Positions 1-6,574 of a stretch of 9,912 bases of DNA are shown here, one piece after another (positions within the stretch are counted from its first letter, which is position 1; every line of letters begins with the position of its first letter). The DNA comes from a bacterium (GTDB lineage: Bacteria; JAMCPX01): contig JAJYYW010000028.1 of assembly GCA_021800575.1 (NCBI GenBank), positions 1-9,912 of the forward strand, given 5' to 3'. A program made the position numbers and the translations under genes. Below the pieces are notes generated by a model, which saw only the letters and a program-made list of their open reading frames with translations, did no database searches and was not told where the DNA came from.

Positions 1-258
1 GATGTCGTTGGAGCCTCTCATGGGTGTCACACTCGCACCGAGCGGCACGAAGTCTGCATAGCCCCGAACGTCAATGGCCTGCTGCGGACACATCTTGACA
101 CAGGAGTAGCACTCCCAGCACATCTCAGGCTCCCTGTTGTAGGCCTTCATCTTTTCCTTGTCCAGTACCATAAGGTCGTTCGGACAGATGTACTGGCACG
201 CTGTCGTCTTCAGTGCCTTGCAACCATCGCATTTTTCCGTAATTACATAACTTGGCAT
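1..258 (-). CDS. aprB: Adenylylsulfate (APS) reductase beta subunit, N-terminal part (runs off the left edge)
   Basis: Iron-sulfur electron-transfer subunit of cytoplasmic APS reductase (AprAB), which reduces APS to AMP and sulfite. The first 86 residues are in the window, starting MPSYVITEKCDGCKALKT. Eight cysteines form two ferredoxin-type sets: Cys10, 13, 21, 25 and Cys47, 50, 53, 57 (the latter as CWECYSCVKMCP), the pattern that binds the two [4Fe-4S] clusters in this family. Trp48, next to the second set, is at the position known in AprB structures to lie between a cluster and the FAD of AprA. The start follows a strong AAAGGAGG ribosome binding site (266-273) at 7-base spacing. The gene lies 30 bases after sat on the same strand, so the two are probably cotranscribed, and aprA is expected beyond the edge. 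The C-terminal part and the direction of the pathway in vivo (sulfate reduction or sulfur oxidation) cannot be read here. Confidence 0.96.
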   Translation of the reverse strand, partial: MPSYVITEKCDGCKALKTTACQYICPNDLMVLDKEKMKAYNREPEMCWECYSCVKMCPQQAIDVRGYADFVPLGASVTPMRGSNDI

Positions 259-265
259 ACAGTAA

Positions 266-273
266 CCTCCTTT
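266..273 (-). promoter_or_regulatory. Ribosome binding site of aprB
   Basis: AAAGGAGG on the minus strand lies 7 bases upstream of the aprB ATG (256-258). It is a full anti-16S match and fixes the start codon. It sits in the 30-base gap after the sat stop codon, so aprB can be translated independently of sat. Confidence 0.85.
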
Positions 274-288
274 ATTTTTTCTTTCGCT

Positions 289-1521
289 TTATTTTTTTGC
301 ATCCATGCCGATGCCCTCTGAAGCTGCATGGGTCTTGATCTCGACCTTGTGTTCAAGATGGGCGTAGTAGTCTTTCAGAATCTCAAGAACCTCGGGTCTG
401 CTGAAATCCTCCGACACGGGTTTGCCCTCTGATAGGGACTTGCGCAGTGCAGTACCGCTGAGCAGGAGCCGGTCCTCTTTGGAGTGCGGACACGTTCTCA
501 TTGAGGCCATCCCTCTGCACTTTGAGCAGTAGAACGTCCAGTCGATGTTGAACGGCTTGAGCTCCAGGGCGCCCTTGGGGATTTCATTGAAGATCTTCTG
601 GGCGTCGAACGGTCCGTAATAGCTGCCCACGCCGGCGTGGTCCCGCCCGACGATCAGGTGCGTGCATCCGAAGTTCTGCCGGAACACACCGTGCAGAAGC
701 GCTTCCCGCGGCCCCGCGTAGCGCATCTCCATCGGATAGCCGCCCATGACAACGGTGTTCTTGACAAAGTATTTGTCCACCAGGACATTGATACACTTGG
801 TCCGCACATCCGCCGGGATATCCCCTTCTTTCAGTTTGCCGACCAGCTGGTGGATGAATACACCGTCCACGACCTCTATCGCTATCTTGGCAAGATACTC
901 ATGCGACCGGTGCATGGGGTTTCTCAGCTGGAGAGCAGCGATGGTATGCCAGCCCTTTTCTTCGAAGATCCTGCGGCTTTCCGCCGGCCTCATGTAGATA
1001 TCGCCGAATTGTTTCGGATAAGAGCTTTCGCTCAGGACCTTGACCGGCCCTGCAAGGTTGAATTCAGCCTGTGCCATGACCTTCTGGACGCCCGGGTGCT
1101 CGGTGTCGTTTGTCCTGAAGACCTCTTTGCACTCGTATGCCTTGTCGATGGTGTATTTTTCCGTTATCTTCATAGTGCCCATGATCTCTGACGTCTCTTC
1201 ATCGACCAGTGCGACTTCTGAACCATTTTTCAATCCATCGGCTGTGGACTTCGCCGCTGACAGGGTTATCGGAATGGGCCAGAACAGGCCATTTTTCATC
1301 GTATATTCCGAACAGATGCCTTTTCAGTCGTCGTGCGCCATAAAGCCATCGAGCGGTGTAAACGCTCCGATTCCAAGCATGATAAGATCCGATGTTTCCC
1401 TGCTCGTCATCTTGACCTTCGGCAAACCTTGCGCCTTTTTAAGCTCCTCCTCCCGTGCCTTTCCTTCCAGCAGGAGGGGCTTTAACTCTTTTGATCCATG
1501 CGGTGAAATCAATTGTCCCAT
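289..1521 (-). CDS. sat: ATP sulfurylase (sulfate adenylyltransferase), interrupted by an in-frame TGA at codon 66
   Basis: Catalyses sulfate + ATP to APS + pyrophosphate (the reverse reaction in sulfur oxidisers), in the cytoplasm. Read through the TGA it encodes 410 residues, normal for the bacterial single-domain homo-oligomeric type. The start [13 protein letters not shown] is set by AAAGGAGG five bases upstream. Residues 1-65, including the conserved [11 protein letters not shown], are the PUA-like N-terminal domain. The catalytic motifs are intact: [11 protein letters not shown] (about 198-208) and GRDHAG (about 292-297). A zinc-type motif CSKC-x8-CPH follows (Cys332, Cys335, Cys344, His346). 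Codon 66 is TGA, where relatives from memory read D-W-K/x-G-V-C; here it is D-D-TGA-K-G-I-C. There is no frameshift. Without readthrough the products are a 65-residue stub and, only by internal initiation, a 336-residue piece from the ATG at 1299, which has no good ribosome binding site. It is either a pseudogene, a sequencing error, or recoded. The family call is certain; functionality is not. Confidence 0.93.
1324..1326 (-). other. In-frame TGA codon within sat (codon 66, Trp position)
   Basis: On the minus strand the codons run CAC GAC GAC TGA AAA GGC ATC TGT. The frame is the same on both sides of the TGA and family conservation resumes at once. One G-to-A change from TGG would produce it. 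TGA is an ordinary stop in pgpA (4945-4947), thpR (5529-5531) and pilT (7724-7726), so genome-wide reassignment is unlikely. I see no bacterial SECIS-like hairpin at the right distance. The nearest good hairpin in the mRNA (AUGGCC / GGCCCAU with one bulge) begins about 30 bases after the UGA. Confidence 0.9.
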
Positions 1522-1526
1522 CTTAG

Positions 1527-1534
1527 CCTCCTTT
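1527..1534 (-). promoter_or_regulatory. Ribosome binding site of sat
   Basis: AAAGGAGG with a 5-base spacer before ATG 1519-1521. It decides between this start and an upstream in-frame ATG at 1563. That ATG would put translation inside the promoter and add the unconserved residues [14 protein letters not shown]. Confidence 0.88.
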
Positions 1535-1554
1535 CCTTTATAAATTATGTATAC

Positions 1555-1582
1555 AATATACAATATATTTATTTGGTGTCAA
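1555..1582 (-). promoter_or_regulatory. Predicted sigma-70-type promoter of sat-aprB
   Basis: On the minus strand, a perfect -35 box TTGACA (1577-1582) is followed after a 16-base spacer by -10 box TATATT (1555-1560), which has one mismatch to consensus. The expected start of transcription is near 1547, leaving a leader of about 26 bases with the ribosome binding site. The surrounding DNA is strongly AT-rich. The -10 region contains a tandem 7-mer (ATTGTAT twice) and an 8-base palindrome TGTATACA at 1548-1555 next to the predicted start, a possible regulator site. No known operator was recognised. Confidence 0.72.
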
Positions 1583-1643
1583 GTAAATTCTTGTTTTGTG
1601 CGCCTCCGGGTATATAACGCAGCACAGGGTCCTGATTTTGCAC

Positions 1644-1677
1644 AAAAAAAAGGGGCGACCGTATTTCGGTCGCCCCT
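1644..1677 (-). terminator. Intrinsic terminator of the multiheme cytochrome gene
   Basis: A perfect 11-base-pair stem, AGGGGCGACCG (1651-1661) with CGGTCGCCCCT (1667-1677), has a 5-base loop. On the minus strand it is followed directly by a run of seven T (1650-1644). It lies 60 bases after the cytochrome stop and about 60 bases upstream of the sat -35 box, so it separates the cytochrome unit from sat-aprB. Confidence 0.92.
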
Positions 1678-1690
1678 GCCGGTCATTCAA

Positions 1691-1716
1691 GAACAGCGCA
1701 CTGGGTGTGCTGGTTC
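1691..1716 (-). other. Hairpin in the 3' untranslated region of the cytochrome mRNA
   Basis: GAACAGCGCAC (1691-1701) pairs across a TGG loop with GTGTGCT (1705-1711) and GTTC (1713-1716). This gives 11 pairs, with one bulged base (1712) and one G-T type pair. It lies 20 bases after the stop codon and has no T-run after it, so it is not an intrinsic terminator on its own. It could protect the mRNA 3' end or back up the terminator that follows. Confidence 0.45.
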
Positions 1717-1736
1717 ACCTGTTCGTCAATAACTAC

Positions 1737-4325
1737 CTAATAAAGCGATGCGCCCGGGATATTTGCACCGGTCAGATCGTTGAATGCTTTCTGCAGCAGC
1801 TCTACGTCGAATTTTGTATTGTGAATACCCATACTGCCTTCATTTGCAACAATGTTGTAATTATACACGGCATCGAGCTCCTGCTGGGTGAAGGTAGTGG
1901 TGAAACTGAATCCCGCCGTACCGTTTGACGGTGATGTTACATTGGCTATACCCCTCGTAACCGGTATACTGACGGTCCAGACCACGGGATTACCATTGAC
2001 ATCAACGGTGTTTGCACTACAAGCACCCGGAGATGACGGCGTACTGGTTGTCGTGATCGCGCAGGCAAGTACGCTGAGCAGTCCCTGGACCCGGTCCTGC
2101 ACCCCTTCTATCCCGGATGCTGCAGGAGAACCATCCCAGGCGGGTACGGCCGATGCGAGTGCGGGATCCACCCACGTATCGAACCCGGTGACGAGATTGC
2201 CGTATCCGGTGCCGGTCGGCGCCGCGACAATATGGCACTGGGCGCACGCCTCGGTGTCATCAACAAGACCATCTGACATAGCAAAACTGTGGTTGCCGGT
2301 CGTTATGGTAAAGTACGATGGGTTATACATGTGGCAGGTCACGCAGAGATTGCCCGGTTCCTGGGTCAACAGCGTTGTTGCTGTCGAAGAAAGTGCACCG
2401 GTTGCGTGGGGTGAGCTCTTCACGGTCGCTGCGTAAGCACCCGCTCCCACAAGTCCGAAGCCCTGTCCTGCCGCGAACACCTCCGCCGTGGTGTTGTGGA
2501 CATCCACCGCCGAAGAAGCGGCGGCTGCGGCACCGGATGTTCCGACCAGGCTCAGCGCGTTTTGTATGACGGTATTCGGATTTGCCGTCTGGTCCGTATG
2601 ACACATGGTGCAGATTGCACCGGCCCCTGCGTTGGTCAGTGTAAAGCTGCCCCCTGCCACCCTTTCAGACCCATACAGCCTGAGCTGGTGGGGGTTTGCA
2701 TCACTGTGCGGATCATGACAGGCGACACAATTTATCGGATACGGGTTCGTTACAACCGTCGGTGCCTGTCCTTCAAAATTGACAGCGACGATCTCCTGGG
2801 AAACGTGGCACTGCACACACCCGAGGTTTTTGGTTACCATCCCGCCCGCTGCTGTCAGGCTCTGTGCATGGAACGAGGTCCTCCATTCATTCGCAACATC
2901 TTCATCGTCCGTATCATCGTGGCACTGGAAGCATACGGATTGATCATAGCTGAAGGCCCCGGTGTGGACGCTGCCCGGACCGTGACAGTTTTCGCACTGT
3001 ATATTGCTCATATTCTTCAAGGCCTGCGGCATGGTGTTCCAGTTGTTGTAGTTGATCGGATAGCTGTAGTTATTCGCGACAAACGGGAACGTCCATCCGG
3101 AGGCGACGTATGCATCCCACCAGCCGTTATTATGGACCGTTTCCTCGGGCGTGTCTCCCAGGGTATGACATGCAACGCAGTGGAGCGTATAATTGTCGTC
3201 GTCCTGATAGTCCCCGTTGATCATCTTGGTGAACATGGTCGCGTGCTTGGTACCCAGCCAGGGCCCCACGGTGAGCGGTGCATTCTGAACATTACCGTTA
3301 TGACACTGGGCGCACGCCTGCCAGCCCACGTATGTACCGGCATTCACCGTCAACTCCTGTCCTGAGACCGATTCGAAAAACACATATTTCCCTGCAATGT
3401 CAGGGGTAAAGCTCGGGGTCTGGGACGCGGGGTCTGTCACGGTGGTCACCGCCGATCCGGCGGGTGCAGCCACGACCTGCCAGTTCCACGTGGTCTGTGA
3501 CCCGCCCTTCGTCCCGCCGTCGAGATACTGGGTGATGCCGGTGGGAACATTGGTCAGCCCGCTCGTCATGGAGGCGGGTGCTATGTAGACCGTGGTAGTC
3601 GAGGTGTTTGTTCCGTCCGAAACAGTCAGCTGAAATGCAAAATCATTGCTGTTCGCGGAATTACCTCCGCCCAGCCATGCCGATATGCCGAGCACACCGA
3701 ACCTGTCCGGTACCTGGACCGGAACATCGAGGGATGAGAAGAACTGCTGCAAGGTCGGCAGCTGGACCTCCAAGGTTGAATTGCTGATGCCGTTCAAAAA
3801 GGTCACGGGTGCTGCAATGAGCTGGCCCCCGTAGTTCGGGACCTGCGCCCACGTATACGTCAGCGGCTTGCCCGAGGTGCTCGTGCTTGCACTCCCGTCT
3901 ATGGTCACCACGGAGCCATACCCGACATCCCCTTGATTCGGCCCTGCATTGGCAACAACCGGTTCGGACGGCGGTGCGGACAGTTTAAACGGTATGTTCA
4001 TGGTCTTACCGGCAACGATGGAAACCAGGCCCGTCGTCTGGGACAGGTAGCCGCTCAATGAGGCTGAGACCTGATACAAGCCGATGGGCACATTCTGAAA
4101 GGTAAAAGTGCCGTTCGCATCCGTTGTAGATGAAAACAATGCCGGAGACACCGTTATCAGTGCGCCGGTCAGGGGCTTACCGGTTGCCGTATCCGTGACA
4201 CTGCCGGTTATCGTCCCGGAGCTCAGTCCTGCAGATCCGGTCGATCCCGTGCATCCTGCCATTACAAGACCCATGAGAAGTCCTGCAATAAATACTGATA
4301 TAAAATGTTTGGAACCACTGTTCAT
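1737..4325 (-). CDS. Nine-heme c-type cytochrome lipoprotein with Ig-like N-terminal domains
   Basis: An 862-residue exported protein. The signal peptide has a hydrophobic core (about 8-23) and a lipobox ending MAGC, so Cys25 is the likely lipidated residue. Residues about 37-116 look like a carboxypeptidase-regulatory-type beta-sandwich (GxVTDTATGKPLxGAxI, then TDANGTFTF). Residues about 122-250 look like a PKD/Ig-type domain (ANAGPNQ, DGSAS, YTWAQ, VSDGTN), with a second possible Ig-like stretch at 265-330. Nine CxxCH heme motifs follow, at Cys338, 383, 444, 465, 503, 533, 572, 661 and 694. Many extra His residues (for example His361, 486, 540, 640, 679) could be distal ligands. Two further cysteines (755, 769) are not in heme motifs and may form a disulfide. 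The C-terminus, YNYNIVANEGSMGIHN, resembles the end of other large multiheme cytochromes. The start is supported by AAAAGGAG at 4331-4338. A surface or outer-membrane electron-transfer role is inferred; partner and substrate are unknown. Confidence 0.93.
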   Translation of the reverse strand: MNSGSKHFISVFIAGLLMGLVMAGCTGSTGSAGLSSGTITGSVTDTATGKPLTGALITVSPALFSSTTDANGTFTFQNVPIGLYQVSASLSGYLSQTTGLVSIVAGKTMNIPFKLSAPPSEPVVANAGPNQGDVGYGSVVTIDGSASTSTSGKPLTYTWAQVPNYGGQLIAAPVTFLNGISNSTLEVQLPTLQQFFSSLDVPVQVPDRFGVLGISAWLGGGNSANSNDFAFQLTVSDGTNTSTTTVYIAPASMTSGLTNVPTGITQYLDGGTKGGSQTTWNWQVVAAPAGSAVTTVTDPASQTPSFTPDIAGKYVFFESVSGQELTVNAGTYVGWQACAQCHNGNVQNAPLTVGPWLGTKHATMFTKMINGDYQDDDNYTLHCVACHTLGDTPEETVHNNGWWDAYVASGWTFPFVANNYSYPINYNNWNTMPQALKNMSNIQCENCHGPGSVHTGAFSYDQSVCFQCHDDTDDEDVANEWRTSFHAQSLTAAGGMVTKNLGCVQCHVSQEIVAVNFEGQAPTVVTNPYPINCVACHDPHSDANPHQLRLYGSERVAGGSFTLTNAGAGAICTMCHTDQTANPNTVIQNALSLVGTSGAAAAASSAVDVHNTTAEVFAAGQGFGLVGAGAYAATVKSSPHATGALSSTATTLLTQEPGNLCVTCHMYNPSYFTITTGNHSFAMSDGLVDDTEACAQCHIVAAPTGTGYGNLVTGFDTWVDPALASAVPAWDGSPAASGIEGVQDRVQGLLSVLACAITTTSTPSSPGACSANTVDVNGNPVVWTVSIPVTRGIANVTSPSNGTAGFSFTTTFTQQELDAVYNYNIVANEGSMGIHNTKFDVELLQKAFNDLTGANIPGASLY

Positions 4326-4361
4326 AGTATCTCCTTTTATCCTTCGGTCGTGTGCTGTCCA

Positions 4362-4390
4362 TCGATAGCTTATTTTGAGTACTTATGCAA
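4362..4390 (-). promoter_or_regulatory. Possible promoter of the multiheme cytochrome gene
   Basis: On the minus strand, TTGCAT (4385-4390) is followed after 17 bases by TATCGA (4362-4367), in the divergent region shared with pgpA. Transcription would start near 4355, giving a leader of about 30 bases that contains the AAAAGGAG ribosome binding site. The -10 match is imperfect, so this is a weak prediction. Confidence 0.35.
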
Positions 4391-4437
4391 TAAAATTTTA
4401 TGTTCCGGACATCGTTTATGCCTGCCCGGCATTTGCT

Positions 4438-4466
4438 TTGCTTTCGTTCTGATTTTCGGATATAAA
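4438..4466 (+). promoter_or_regulatory. Predicted promoter of the pgpA-thpR-recA-pilT-alaS operon
   Basis: TTGCTT (4438-4443), a 17-base spacer and TATAAA (4461-4466) make a good sigma-70-type promoter. The -10 box ends only 7 bases before the pgpA ATG, so transcription would begin at or next to the start codon. The lack of any Shine-Dalgarno sequence before that ATG fits a leaderless transcript. The rest of the 148-base divergent region holds the cytochrome leader and no gene. Confidence 0.55.
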
Positions 4467-4473
4467 ACTGCAG

Positions 4474-4947
4474 ATGAAAAAAATATACGACACTGTCATT
4501 CTGTTCGCGGCAACGGGTATGTTTGTTGGATACCTGCCCTTTGCACCGGGTACGTTCGGCAGCATGCTGGGTGCTGCGCTCTCATACGCCGCGTCCAGAT
4601 ACCTGAACACCCGGGGATCCCTTGTGCTGCTCGGCGTCCTGCTGGCGGTTGGCATCTTTACCGCGGGAAGGGCGGAGAAGATCCTCAACGAACAGGACAG
4701 CGGGAAAATCGTCATCGACGAGATTGCAGGCATGTACCTCACCATGCTTTTCATACCGATGAATATTCTCCACCTTGTCGCTGGCTTCGTCTGCTTCAGA
4801 GCCATCGATATTATCAAACCCTATCCGATATCGTATCTCGATCGTCATATCCACGGAGGCACCGGGGTCATGCTTGACGACGTTTCCGCGGGCATGGTCT
4901 CGAACATCCTTGCCCGCATCGTTATCTTTTTTATCGAGATAGCCTGA
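4474..4947 (+). CDS. pgpA: Phosphatidylglycerophosphatase A
   Basis: A 157-residue membrane enzyme that dephosphorylates phosphatidylglycerophosphate to phosphatidylglycerol at the cytoplasmic membrane. The family's motifs appear in order: PGTFGS (25-30), DEIAGM (82-87, acidic metal-binding residues), FRAIDIIKP (about 108-115) and HGGTGVMLDD (about 127-136). Hydrophobic stretches near residues 8-20, 49-64, 88-107 and 139-156 are consistent with membrane segments. Length is normal. The ATG at 4474 is the only suitable start, but it has no ribosome binding site and follows a promoter very closely. It is the first gene of the operon, ending 2 bases before thpR. In many deltaproteobacterial genomes a related order includes cinA between pgpA and thpR; cinA is absent here. 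Confidence 0.94.
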   Translation: MKKIYDTVILFAATGMFVGYLPFAPGTFGSMLGAALSYAASRYLNTRGSLVLLGVLLAVGIFTAGRAEKILNEQDSGKIVIDEIAGMYLTMLFIPMNILHLVAGFVCFRAIDIIKPYPISYLDRHIHGGTGVMLDDVSAGMVSNILARIVIFFIEIA

Positions 4948-4949
4948 GT

Positions 4950-5531
4950 ATGCTGCGGGCATTCATTGCAGTCCCCCTCGAAGAGGCAGCGCGGGCTGCA
5001 CTCACGGGCATCATCGAAACCCTGGAGCACGCCGCCGGCGGCAGGGGCAGGGCCGCCTCCGGGCGCGTCGCCTGGGTACAGAGGGAGAACCTGCACCTGA
5101 CGCTTAAATTTCTCGGTCCGGTCGACGAACACCAGGTCCGGCGGGCACAAGAGGCGCTGGACGAACTGGGGGATATTCCGTCGTTCCGCATAGACCTGCG
5201 CGGGATCGGCGCATTCCCCTCACCCGGGCGGCCGCGGGTGATCTGGATCGGCATCAGGCCGCAGGAACCAGTCCAGGCGCTGGCCGCCTCGGTCGAATCA
5301 CGCCTGGCAGATCTGCACCCGGAAAACAGGCCGTTTTCGGCGCACATCACGATCGGACGGCTCAGGGACCCGTCGGTGCTGCCCGGGCTTGAAAAAATAA
5401 AAGAGATGTGGAATGATAGAATCATAACCAGTTCCCTGGTTGACCGGGTAACCTTATTTCAAAGTATACTCAGTCCCCGGGGTGCTGTTTACCGGCCATT
5501 TTATACGGTACGACTGAACAAGGAGGCATGA
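4950..5531 (+). CDS. thpR: RNA 2',3'-cyclic phosphodiesterase (ThpR/LigT family)
   Basis: A 193-residue protein of the 2H phosphoesterase superfamily, which opens 2',3'-cyclic phosphate ends of RNA and can join tRNA halves in vitro. Both catalytic HxTx-type motifs are present: HLTL at His49 (within [10 protein letters not shown]) and HITI at His132 (within FSAHITIGR). The N-terminus [10 protein letters not shown] and the end [10 protein letters not shown] are typical of the family. The start is 2 bases after the pgpA stop, preceded only by a weak GAG-type ribosome binding site, which suggests translational coupling. The stop codon overlaps the first possible recA ATG. The last third of the gene contains a candidate recA promoter and repeated half-sites. 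The biological substrate is not settled even for well-studied members. Confidence 0.94.
   Translation: MLRAFIAVPLEEAARAALTGIIETLEHAAGGRGRAASGRVAWVQRENLHLTLKFLGPVDEHQVRRAQEALDELGDIPSFRIDLRGIGAFPSPGRPRVIWIGIRPQEPVQALAASVESRLADLHPENRPFSAHITIGRLRDPSVLPGLEKIKEMWNDRIITSSLVDRVTLFQSILSPRGAVYRPFYTVRLNKEA
5426..5453 (+). promoter_or_regulatory. Three AACC/GGTT half-sites, candidate operator upstream of recA
   Basis: AACC (5426-5429), GGTT (5438-5441) and AACC (5450-5453) recur exactly every 12 bases in alternating orientation. They form two overlapping dyads: AACCAG-TTCC-CTGGTT and GGTT-GA-CCGG-GT-AACC. The second covers the -35 box of a promoter-like sequence about 75 bases before recA. It loosely recalls the GGTT...ACC LexA box described in Geobacter, but the spacing differs. 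The stretch is also coding (thpR residues about 159-168), so chance or codon constraint is possible. Confidence 0.35.
5440..5470 (+). promoter_or_regulatory. Possible internal promoter for recA
   Basis: TTGACC (5440-5445) and TATACT (5465-5470) each have one mismatch to the sigma-70 consensus, but the spacer is 19 bases, longer than ideal. Transcription would start near 5477, about 50 bases upstream of recA, giving recA expression independent of the pgpA promoter. Confidence 0.35.
5520..5526 (+). promoter_or_regulatory. Ribosome binding site of recA
   Basis: AAGGAGG is followed by two consecutive ATG codons. It is only 1 base from the first (5528) and 4 bases from the second (5531). Spacing therefore favours initiation at the second ATG. 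Confidence 0.8.
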
Positions 5532-6574
5532 TGACAGTTATTGATACGCAGAGTAAAAAAAAGGCGCTCGACATGGCCCTGGCGAACATCGAGAAACAGT
5601 TCGGTAAGGGGAGTATCATGAAGCTCGGTACCACCGGGGCCATCGTGGACACACCGGTCATTCCGACGGGCTCTCTCGGGCTCGACATAGCGCTCGGCGT
5701 CGGCGGTATTCCGAAAGGCAGGGTTATTGAAATCTTCGGCCCCGAGTCTTCCGGAAAGACCACGCTGACGCTGCACATCATCGCCGAGGCGCAAAAGGCC
5801 GGCGGCGTTGCCGCCTTTATCGATGCCGAGCATGCCCTCGATATAAACTATGCGCGCAAACTCGGCGTCAATATCGATGAACTGCTGGTATCCCAGCCCG
5901 ATTCCGGGGAACAGGCGCTCGAGATAACGGACACCCTTGTCCGGAGCGGGGCCATCGACATCGTTGTCATAGACTCCGTGGCGGCCCTGGTACCCCGGGC
6001 GGAACTCGAGGGGGACATGGGCGACGCACAGATGGGCGCGCAGGCGCGGCTGATGTCGCAGGCGCTGCGCAAGCTCACGGCAAACATCAGCAAAACGCAG
6101 ACCACCGTCATCTTTACCAACCAGATCCGCATGAAGATCGGAGTGTTCTTCGGGAACCCGGAAACGACGACCGGCGGCAATGCCCTGAAATTCTACGCGT
6201 CCGTACGGATCGATATACGCCGTGTCAACAACATCAAGGAGGGCGACGCGATCATAGGAACGCGGACCAAGGTCAAGATAGTCAAGAACAAGGTCGCTCC
6301 CCCGTTCCGGGAGAGCGAATTCGACATCTTCTACGGGGAGGGCGTTTCCAGGCTCGGCGAGATCATTGACATCGGCACGGAGATAAAGGCAATAGATAAG
6401 AGCGGAGCATGGTATACGTTTAACAACGAGCGGATTGGCCAGGGAAGGGACAACACACGATTGTTCTTGAAAGAACACGCCGAGATATGCGAGAAAATAG
6501 AGGAAAAGATACGGCAGCACTTCGGCCTCGTCAAAAACGACAAGACACAGAAAAGGGAACAGGAGAAGGCGTAA
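5528..6574 (+). CDS. recA: Recombinase RecA
   Basis: A DNA-dependent ATPase that forms filaments on single-stranded DNA, drives homologous pairing and triggers LexA-type self-cleavage. The 348-residue product has normal length. Walker A is GPESSGKT (71-78), the catalytic Glu is in FIDAEHALD (98-106), Walker B is about 145-150 (IVVIDS), loop L1 carries EGDMGD (161-166), and loop L2 (about 197-217) reads [20 protein letters not shown]. The variable C-terminal tail is short and charged. The first ATG overlaps the thpR stop (ATGA), but the second ATG ([10 protein letters not shown], 347 residues) is better spaced from AAGGAGG. The stop codon abuts the pilT start with no gap. recX, often found beside recA, is missing. 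Possible own regulation: see the half-sites and promoter-like element upstream. Confidence 0.98.
   Translation: MMTVIDTQSKKKALDMALANIEKQFGKGSIMKLGTTGAIVDTPVIPTGSLGLDIALGVGGIPKGRVIEIFGPESSGKTTLTLHIIAEAQKAGGVAAFIDAEHALDINYARKLGVNIDELLVSQPDSGEQALEITDTLVRSGAIDIVVIDSVAALVPRAELEGDMGDAQMGAQARLMSQALRKLTANISKTQTTVIFTNQIRMKIGVFFGNPETTTGGNALKFYASVRIDIRRVNNIKEGDAIIGTRTKVKIVKNKVAPPFRESEFDIFYGEGVSRLGEIIDIGTEIKAIDKSGAWYTFNNERIGQGRDNTRLFLKEHAEICEKIEEKIRQHFGLVKNDKTQKREQEKA

Noticed and set aside
1270..1326. Selenocysteine insertion at the sat UGA
   Set aside because: Relatives carry Trp, not Cys, at this site. The hairpins after the UGA are either weak (CAUC/GAUG, 4 pairs with a 14-base loop) or too far downstream for a bacterial SECIS. 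It remains only a minor alternative.
1522..1563. Upstream in-frame ATG that would lengthen Sat by 14 residues
   Set aside because: It overlaps the -10 region, adds unconserved residues and lacks a ribosome binding site, while the ATG at 1521 has AAAGGAGG at ideal spacing.
2496..3365. 289-codon open frame on the plus strand within the cytochrome gene
   Set aside because: It is antisense to six of the nine heme motifs, has no ribosome binding site, and its sequence shows no domain-like pattern.
5501..6520. Long open frame on the minus strand opposite recA (339 codons)
   Set aside because: It is the mirror of a fully conserved recA, has no recognisable motif and no promoter or ribosome binding site; it is a coding shadow.
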